Assembly: GCA_937888595.1 (NCBI GenBank)
Contig: CALARK010000025.1
Span: forward strand, 1 to 64,000
Direction: 5' to 3'
From: an uncultured Sterolibacteriaceae bacterium
GTDB taxonomy: Bacteria > Pseudomonadota > Gammaproteobacteria > Burkholderiales > Rhodocyclaceae
DNA: 64,000 nucleotides
In this document: positions 59,431-64,000 of the stretch, in pieces
Layout of the letters: every line of letters begins with the position of its first letter
Position numbering within the stretch: position 1 is the stretch's first letter
Translations under genes and position numbers: made by a program
Notes under the pieces: generated by a model
The model's database searches: none
Seen by the model: the letters and a program-made list of their open reading frames with translations, nothing else
Told to the model about the DNA's origin: nothing

Positions 59431-59500
59431 TGTTCCGGCATAACGTTCGCTACGCTCACGTGAGCCTTCACCAAAGCCGGGGCAAAGGTTATCGGGTTCT

Positions 59501-59524
59501 TCCTGCCGGCTCACACCGACTATT
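59501..59524 (-). repeat. Degenerate R23-like copy
   Basis: TCCTGCCGGC, then a 3-base insertion, then CACCGACTATT. This aligns with R23 if three bases are allowed as an insertion; it touches the apaG stop codon. Confidence 0.35.
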
Positions 59525-59907
59525 CAGTGCAGCGTCCGGGGCATCGCCAGCACGAACTCGGAGATCACCGCGTCGAAGCGCGTGCCGTCCTCGGCGACCA
59601 TCTGGTAGCTGCCCTTCATGGTGCCGACCGGGGTGGCCAGCGGGCAGCCGCTGGTGTATTCGAAGGCCTCGCCGGGCTGGAGCATCGGCTGGTGGCCGAC
59701 GACGCCCAGGCCGCGCACTTCCTCGACCTTGCCGTCGGCATCGGTGATGATCCAGTGGCGCGATACCAACTGCGCGGCGACGGAGCCGATATTCGCCACC
59801 TTGATGGTGTAGGCGAAGAAGTAGCGCTCCTCGTCGGGATCGGATTGCTCCGGCATGTACTGCGTCGCCACTTCGATGGCGATCTCGTATTTTTTCGCTT
59901 CGGCCAT
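59524..59907 (-). CDS. apaG: ApaG protein
   Basis: A 127-residue FN3-like protein of the ApaG family, linked in other bacteria to Co2+/Mg2+ efflux phenotypes. Signatures: ERYFFAYTIKVANIG, SRHWIITDADG, GVVGHQPMLQPGEAFEYTSGCPL and GTMKGSYQMV. Length is normal. Divergent from rpe, the usual betaproteobacterial arrangement. Confidence 0.95.
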   Translation of the reverse strand: MAEAKKYEIAIEVATQYMPEQSDPDEERYFFAYTIKVANIGSVAAQLVSRHWIITDADGKVEEVRGLGVVGHQPMLQPGEAFEYTSGCPLATPVGTMKGSYQMVAEDGTRFDAVISEFVLAMPRTLH

Positions 59908-59955
59908 GTTGGGGTATGTGCTTATAGCTGTTATCAGAAAATATTAGCAGGCCTG

Positions 59956-59968
59956 ATAGTCGGCGCCG
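59956..59968 (+). repeat. Half-copy of R23
   Basis: ATAGTCGGCGCCG matches the first half of the consensus, then diverges. It lies between apaG and rpe. Confidence 0.4.
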
Positions 59969-60029
59969 CTAGAATCGGTCGATCCGCTTTCACGCTTTCA
60001 TACTAATTTACCTGATCCAGGAGGCTTCA

Positions 60030-60713
60030 ATGGCTTACCGCATCGCCCCGTCCATCCTGTCCGCCAATTTTGCCCGCCTCGGCGAGGAGGTCGACGACGT
60101 GCTCGCCTCCGGCGCCGACATCGTCCACTTCGACGTGATGGACAACCACTACGTGCCCAACCTGACCATTGGCCCGCTGGTCTGCGAAGCGCTGCGCAAG
60201 CACGGCGTCACCGCCCCGATCGACGTGCACCTGATGGTCAAGCCGGTCGACCGCATCATTCCCGACTTCGCCAAGGCCGGCGCCACCTACATCACCTTCC
60301 ACCCGGAAGCCTCCGAGCACATCGATCGCACCATCGGCCTGATCAAGGAATGCGGCTGCAAGGCCGGCCTCGTGTTCAACCCGGCCACCCCGCTCGACGT
60401 GCTCGAATACACGCTCGACAAGCTCGACATGGTGCTCTTGATGTCGGTGAACCCCGGCTTCGGCGGCCAGAAGTTCATCCCCTACGTGCTCGACAAGGCG
60501 CGTGCCGTGCGCAAGATGATCGATGACCGCGGCCTCAAGGTCGAGCTGGAAATCGACGGCGGCGTCGGCCCGGCCAACATCGCTGAAGTCGCCCGTGCGG
60601 GCGTCGACACCTTCGTCGCCGGCTCGGCGGTCTTCGGCAAGCGCAACGCCGCCGATCCGAACCGTTACAACACCATCATCGGCGAGATGCGCGCCGCGCT
60701 GAAAACCGTCTGA
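60030..60713 (+). CDS. rpe: Ribulose-phosphate 3-epimerase
   Basis: A 227-residue TIM-barrel enzyme of the pentose phosphate and Calvin pathways. Motifs: APSILSANFARLGEEV, HFDVMDNHYVPNLTIGP, VDVHLMVKP-like IDVHLMVKPVD, and MSVNPGFGGQKFIP. AGGAGG lies 6 bases before the ATG. Its stop shares one base with the gph start (TGATG). Confidence 0.96.
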   Translation: MAYRIAPSILSANFARLGEEVDDVLASGADIVHFDVMDNHYVPNLTIGPLVCEALRKHGVTAPIDVHLMVKPVDRIIPDFAKAGATYITFHPEASEHIDRTIGLIKECGCKAGLVFNPATPLDVLEYTLDKLDMVLLMSVNPGFGGQKFIPYVLDKARAVRKMIDDRGLKVELEIDGGVGPANIAEVARAGVDTFVAGSAVFGKRNAADPNRYNTIIGEMRAALKTV

Positions 60714-61393
60714 TGACTCAGCGGGCAATTCGGGCGGTACTGCTCGACCTCGACGGCACGCTGCTCGACACCGTGCTCGACCTGCATGCCGCCGCCTGCG
60801 GCATGCTTGACGACCTCGGCCGTCCGCCGGTCGCGATCGAGGACATCCGCGCCTATGTCGGGCGGGGCATCCCGAACCTCGTCAAGCGCGTGCTGGCGGG
60901 CAAACTGGAAGCAGCCGACGATCCCGCGCCGCCGCCGGCCGACGCGCTGGCGAGCTTCAAGAAGCACTACGAGCATTTCAACGGCCGCGCCGCGAAGCCT
61001 TTCCCGGGAGTGATCGAAGGGCTCGACGCTTTCAGGGCGATGGGCCTGCCGCTGGGCGTCATCACCAACAAGGCACAGGCTTTTACCCTGCCGCTGCTGG
61101 AGCGCACCGGCCTGATGCCCTACATGAGCGTCGCCGTCGCCGGAGACCAGTTGCCCAAGCCGAAACCCGACCCGATGCCGCTGGTCTGGGCCTGCGGCCG
61201 CCTCGATGTCTCGCCGGCCGACACGCTGATGATCGGCGATTCGGTGCATGACTTCCACGCCGGGAAAAATGCCGGATGCACCGTCTTCCTCGTGCCCTAC
61301 GGCTACAACGAAGGCCAGGATGTACGGGGCCTCGACGCCGATGCTATAGTCGCGTCCATCGCAGATGCCGCGCAAAGACTCAAGCCGCAATGA
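60713..61393 (+). CDS. gph: Phosphoglycolate phosphatase
   Basis: A 226-residue HAD hydrolase removing phosphate from 2-phosphoglycolate. The nucleophile motif is LLDLDGTLLDTV, motif II Thr in GVITNK, and the late acids in MIGDSVHDFHAGKNAG. Operon with rpe (1-base overlap). Its stop codon overlaps the ATG of the trp leader peptide, so it also enters the attenuator. Confidence 0.95.
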   Translation: MTQRAIRAVLLDLDGTLLDTVLDLHAAACGMLDDLGRPPVAIEDIRAYVGRGIPNLVKRVLAGKLEAADDPAPPPADALASFKKHYEHFNGRAAKPFPGVIEGLDAFRAMGLPLGVITNKAQAFTLPLLERTGLMPYMSVAVAGDQLPKPKPDPMPLVWACGRLDVSPADTLMIGDSVHDFHAGKNAGCTVFLVPYGYNEGQDVRGLDADAIVASIADAAQRLKPQ

Positions 61394-61461
61394 AATCGTC
61401 CTTATCCACAACACTGCCCGCCCGCCTCGTCGAGGCCGAGGCCTGGCCCTGGCGATACTGA
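61390..61461 (+). CDS. Predicted trp leader peptide with two Trp codons
   Basis: A 23-residue open frame starting ATG 61390 (overlaps the gph stop as ATGA) and ending AEAWPWRY just before the stop. Two Trp codons (61444, 61450) in five codons, near the end and directly upstream of trpE, are the hallmark of a ribosome-stalling attenuator peptide. It has no clear RBS of its own and probably relies on ribosomes terminating on gph. Confidence 0.65.
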   Translation: MKSSLSTTLPARLVEAEAWPWRY

Positions 61462-61542
61462 ACGCTGAACTGCGGCACTGATCCCGCCGCCAACGCGCAC
61501 ATCTCCGTGCGCATCCCGTTCCAGATTTGTTGTGGAGTTGTC
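61462..61542 (+). promoter_or_regulatory. Candidate trpE attenuator hairpins
   Basis: After the leader stop are two stem-loops: GCGGC/GCCGC (61472-61490) and GCGCAC-ATCTCC-GTGCGC (61495-61512, perfect 6-bp stem). The second is followed by ATCCCGTTCC and only a weak T-rich stretch (ATTTGTTGT), so it is a possible but not classic terminator. Upstream, GCCTC-GTC-GAGGC inside the leader can compete. GGAG at 61534-61537 serves trpE. Confidence 0.45.
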
Positions 61543-63030
61543 ATGAAAGAAGCCGATTTCGACCGCCTCGCCCTCGAAGGCTACAACCGCATTCCCGTCA
61601 CGCTCGAGACCTTCGCCGATCTCGACACGCCGCTCTCGATCTACCTCAAGCTCGCCGAAGGGCCGCATTCCTACCTGCTCGAATCGGTGCAGGGCGGCGA
61701 GCGCTTCGGCCGCTATTCGTTCATCGGCCTGACCACGCCGACGCGCATCTCGGTGAGCGGCTCGACCATCCTGCTGCTGTCGGGCAACCGCGTCGCCGAG
61801 CGGCGCGAGCACACCAACCCGATGTCCTTCGTCTCGGAGTTCATGGCGCGCTTCAAGGTGCCGGACATTCCCGGCCTGCCGCGCTTCTGCGGCGGCCTGG
61901 TCGGCTACTTCGGCTACGACACCGTGCGCTATGTGGAACCCAGGCTGGCGGATGCCAAAAAGGCGGATCCGCTCGGCGTACCCGACATCCTGCTGCTGCT
62001 CTCCGAGGAAATCGCCATCGTCGACAACCTCTCGGGCAAGCTCACGCTCGTCGTCTTCGCCGAACCCGGCTTCCCCGGTGCCTGGCGGCATGCGCAGGCG
62101 CGCCTCCGGGAGCTGCTGGCCAAGCTGCGCACGCCGGTGCAGCTGCCGGCCGACACCGCCGCCGTCCCGTCGGCACCGACTTTCGAGTTTCCCGAAGACG
62201 ACTTCAAGGCCGCCGTGCGCAAGGCCAAGCAGTACATCGTCGATGGCGACATCATGCAGGTGGTGCTGTCGCAGCGCATGAGCAAGCCCTACGCGGCCAG
62301 CCCGCTGGCGCTCTACCGGGCCCTGCGCACGCTCAACCCCTCGCCCTACATGTTCTTCTTCGACTTCGGCGACTTCCAGGTCGTCGGCGCCTCGCCCGAA
62401 ATCCTCGTGCGGCTCGAAGGCGAAGGCGAGACGAGGAAGATCACCGCCCGCCCGATCGCGGGAACGAGAAAACGCGGTGCCACCGCGGCCGAAGATGCCG
62501 CCCTCGCCGCCGACCTGCTGGCCGACCAGAAGGAACGCGCCGAGCACCTGCAGCTGCTCGACCTCGGCCGCAACGACGTCGGCCGCGTCGCCAAGATCGG
62601 CACGGTCAAGGTCACCGACAGCTACCTCATCGAACGCTACTCGCACGTCATGCACATCGTCTCCAACGTCGAGGGCGAGCTGAAGGACGACGAAGGCCCG
62701 GTCTCGGTGCTGAAGGCCACCTTCCCCGCCGGCACCGTCTCCGGTGCACCCAAGGTGCGCGCGATGGAAATCATCGACGAACTGGAGCCGACCAAGCGCG
62801 GCATCTACGCGGGCGCCGTCGGCTACCTCGGCTTCAACGGCGACATGGACCTCGCCATCGCGATCCGCACGGCGGTGCTGAAAGACGGCCAGATCCACGT
62901 GCAGGCCGGCGCCGGCATCGTCGCCGACTCGGACCCCGACAGCGAATGGCAGGAAACGCTCAACAAGGCGAAGGCACAGTTGCGTGCCGCCGAGATGGCC
63001 GAGAGCGGACTCGATACGCGCCTGGCGTAG
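61543..63030 (+). CDS. trpE: Anthranilate synthase component I
   Basis: A 495-residue enzyme making anthranilate from chorismate. The Trp-feedback motif LLESV (SYLLESVQGGERFGRYSFIG) and catalytic segments GDIMQVVLSQRMS, NPSPYMFFFDFG, SPEILVRLEGEG, RPIAGTRKRG, LGRNDVGRVAK and FPAGTVSGAPKVRAMEIID are intact. R23 copy 21 encodes AVPSAPTF (~207-214) in the linker between N- and C-terminal parts. ATG 61543 is the real start; 12 further codons to 61507 lie in the attenuator. No trpG follows: the next gene is convergent. Confidence 0.95.
   Translation: MKEADFDRLALEGYNRIPVTLETFADLDTPLSIYLKLAEGPHSYLLESVQGGERFGRYSFIGLTTPTRISVSGSTILLLSGNRVAERREHTNPMSFVSEFMARFKVPDIPGLPRFCGGLVGYFGYDTVRYVEPRLADAKKADPLGVPDILLLLSEEIAIVDNLSGKLTLVVFAEPGFPGAWRHAQARLRELLAKLRTPVQLPADTAAVPSAPTFEFPEDDFKAAVRKAKQYIVDGDIMQVVLSQRMSKPYAASPLALYRALRTLNPSPYMFFFDFGDFQVVGASPEILVRLEGEGETRKITARPIAGTRKRGATAAEDAALAADLLADQKERAEHLQLLDLGRNDVGRVAKIGTVKVTDSYLIERYSHVMHIVSNVEGELKDDEGPVSVLKATFPAGTVSGAPKVRAMEIIDELEPTKRGIYAGAVGYLGFNGDMDLAIAIRTAVLKDGQIHVQAGAGIVADSDPDSEWQETLNKAKAQLRAAEMAESGLDTRLA
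62161..62183 (-). repeat. R23 dispersed repeat, copy 21 (inside trpE)
   Basis: Core has two mismatches. Encodes AVPSAPTF in the non-conserved linker of TrpE, the same peptide type as copies 4 and 18. Confidence 0.8.
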
Positions 63031-63031
63031 T

Positions 63032-63844
63032 TCAGACGGCCTTCTGCCGCGGCATGAAGCGGGCCAGCAGGGCATCGTAGGCCTGCGGGGTCCAGAAGCG
63101 ATGGCCCGCGGCCAGAAAGGCCGCCACTTCTCCGGCGTCGGGCATGGAACGGTAGCGCCGGCGGCTGGCATCCTGCGGACGGCTGGCGATCCTCTCGCCC
63201 CGACCCAGCCTCTCGAGCAGGTCGAGAACGACCGGAATCGACAGCGGGTAGAGTGCCGCGATCTGCTCCAGCAGCCCTGCGTCGCGTCGGTAGGGCAGAT
63301 GCGCCAGGGCGATGACCGGGCCGCTGTCGATGCCGGCATCCATCCAGTGGATAGTGCAGGCGAGCGCGTCCCCGCCCTCGGCGATGGTGCGCATCGGTGC
63401 GAACAGGCCGGCATAGAGGGGCAGTTCGCCCGGGTGGATGTTGATCACGCCATGGCGTGCCGTCGCGATGGCCGGCGGCCTGAAGATATGGCTGAACCGG
63501 GCGGACACGATCAGGTCCGGAGCGAACGCCGCCAGGCTGGCGACCCGCGCGGGGGTGTTGATGTCGTCCACCGTTTCGAAGCGAACGCCATGTCGTGCCG
63601 CGAGCCCTTCGAACGTCGCCCACTCCCCCTGATCCGGCAGGCGATCGAGCAGCGGAAACAGGCGATCGCAAGGCAGGCCCCGTTCCAGGTAGGCCAGTTC
63701 GCCCAGTGCAGGAACATCCTGCTCGGCGGGCCGGGTCTTGTCGGACATCAGGATCTGAATTTCGTGCCCGGCCAGCACGGGCAGCAGGTGGTTCAACAAG
63801 ATGCAGCCGTGCAGGTCACGCTTGACGCAAAGAACCAGTTTCAT
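63032..63844 (-). CDS. Formyltransferase-like protein
   Basis: A 270-residue protein resembling the N-terminal catalytic domain of methionyl-tRNA/sugar formyltransferases. The HPG-type motif GVINIHPGELPLYAG and the distal WMDAGIDSGPVI supply the N-H-D catalytic set (N, H and D). It is shorter than Fmt (no C-terminal tRNA-binding domain), so an amino-sugar or other N-formyltransferase is more likely. Convergent with trpE (1 bp gap). The start overlaps the stop of the upstream gene (ATGA). Confidence 0.75.
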   Translation of the reverse strand: MKLVLCVKRDLHGCILLNHLLPVLAGHEIQILMSDKTRPAEQDVPALGELAYLERGLPCDRLFPLLDRLPDQGEWATFEGLAARHGVRFETVDDINTPARVASLAAFAPDLIVSARFSHIFRPPAIATARHGVINIHPGELPLYAGLFAPMRTIAEGGDALACTIHWMDAGIDSGPVIALAHLPYRRDAGLLEQIAALYPLSIPVVLDLLERLGRGERIASRPQDASRRRYRSMPDAGEVAAFLAAGHRFWTPQAYDALLARFMPRQKAV

Positions 63845-64000
63845 GGCTTTCCTTCCGCGCCGCCCACGAACTCGGCCACGTCCAGCAAGGGCAAGGGCGG
63901 ATAGCGGCCCAGCATCTTCGCGGTGCGCAGGTTGACGAGATATGAGAAATTGCGCGGCAATTCCACCGGCAGGTCGCCGGGCCGCAGCCCCTCCTGCAGA
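63841..64000 (-). CDS. ABC transporter substrate-binding protein, C-terminal fragment
   Basis: Only the last ~53 codons are in the window; the gene continues past base 64000. The tail reads ELPRNFSYLVNLRTAKMLGR then YPPLPLLD, like the end of TrpX/LivK-type ABC substrate-binding lipoproteins, where NLRTAKxLG is conserved. The stop overlaps the formyltransferase ATG by 4 bp, so the two are an operon. Ligand cannot be judged. Confidence 0.55.
   Translation of the reverse strand, partial: LQEGLRPGDLPVELPRNFSYLVNLRTAKMLGRYPPLPLLDVAEFVGGAEGKP

Overview
The window is one high-GC bacterial contig, almost certainly from a draft assembly: bases 1-47 are Illumina TruSeq adapter rather than genome. Gene content and order (apaG / rpe-gph-trpE; yhdP-nit-tldD; glnE-argJ; an AcoR-type regulator beside an AldB-type aldehyde dehydrogenase and DUF779; many PAS/GGDEF/EAL and hybrid-kinase proteins; a hydrogenase-4-like membrane complex) suggest a free-living betaproteobacterium, probably Rhodocyclales. 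This is inferred from gene content; no rRNA is present to confirm it.

Layout. 0-6 kb: metal-related periplasmic proteins, a ferredoxin-NADP reductase, a lower-GC island with a cupin gene and a possible recombinase scrap, an exported 1-Cys peroxiredoxin overlapping a pterin dehydratase, and an ArsB/SLC13-type permease. 6-20.5 kb: a hybrid kinase; a DUF779-aldehyde dehydrogenase operon with a well-formed sigma-54 promoter and its AcoR-like activator; an iron-type alcohol dehydrogenase followed by a CsoSCA-like carbonic anhydrase; and a periplasmic binding protein overlapping a GGDEF-EAL protein. 20.5-28.3 kb: a seven-gene operon encoding a gamma-carbonic anhydrase and a complete hydrogenase-4/complex-I-like membrane complex whose large subunit lacks the NiFe cysteines (Ehr type). 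28.4-39.7 kb: an anion-transporter cluster: SLC13-TrkA_C, SulP with a coiled-coil insert, a small membrane protein, TSUP fused to two Usp domains, a two-component system, and SulP-STAS fused to two Usp domains. 39.7-64 kb: mostly housekeeping genes (cobalamin adenosyltransferase, lipid-linked sugar enzymes, DAHP synthase, tldD, nit, yhdP, glnE, argJ, apaG, rpe, gph, trpE with a Trp-codon leader peptide) plus a six-PAS hybrid kinase.

Two things stand out. First, a dispersed repeat of about 23 bp (core GTCGGCGCCGGCGGGAC, usually with an A-run on one side and GGC on the other) occurs at least 21 times, about once per 3 kb, in both orientations. Most copies lie just after stop codons, but six lie in frame inside protein genes, read in several frames and orientations (peptides such as AVPPAPTL, AGADF, KVGAGSTA). 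Second, the Ehr-type complex is co-transcribed with an intact Zn-ligand gamma-carbonic anhydrase, has a CsoSCA-like carbonic anhydrase 3.4 kb away, and is followed by several anion transporters. This raises the hypothesis of ion-gradient-coupled CO2/bicarbonate handling, which nothing in the sequence proves.

No rRNA, tRNA, CRISPR array or intact transposase was recognised.
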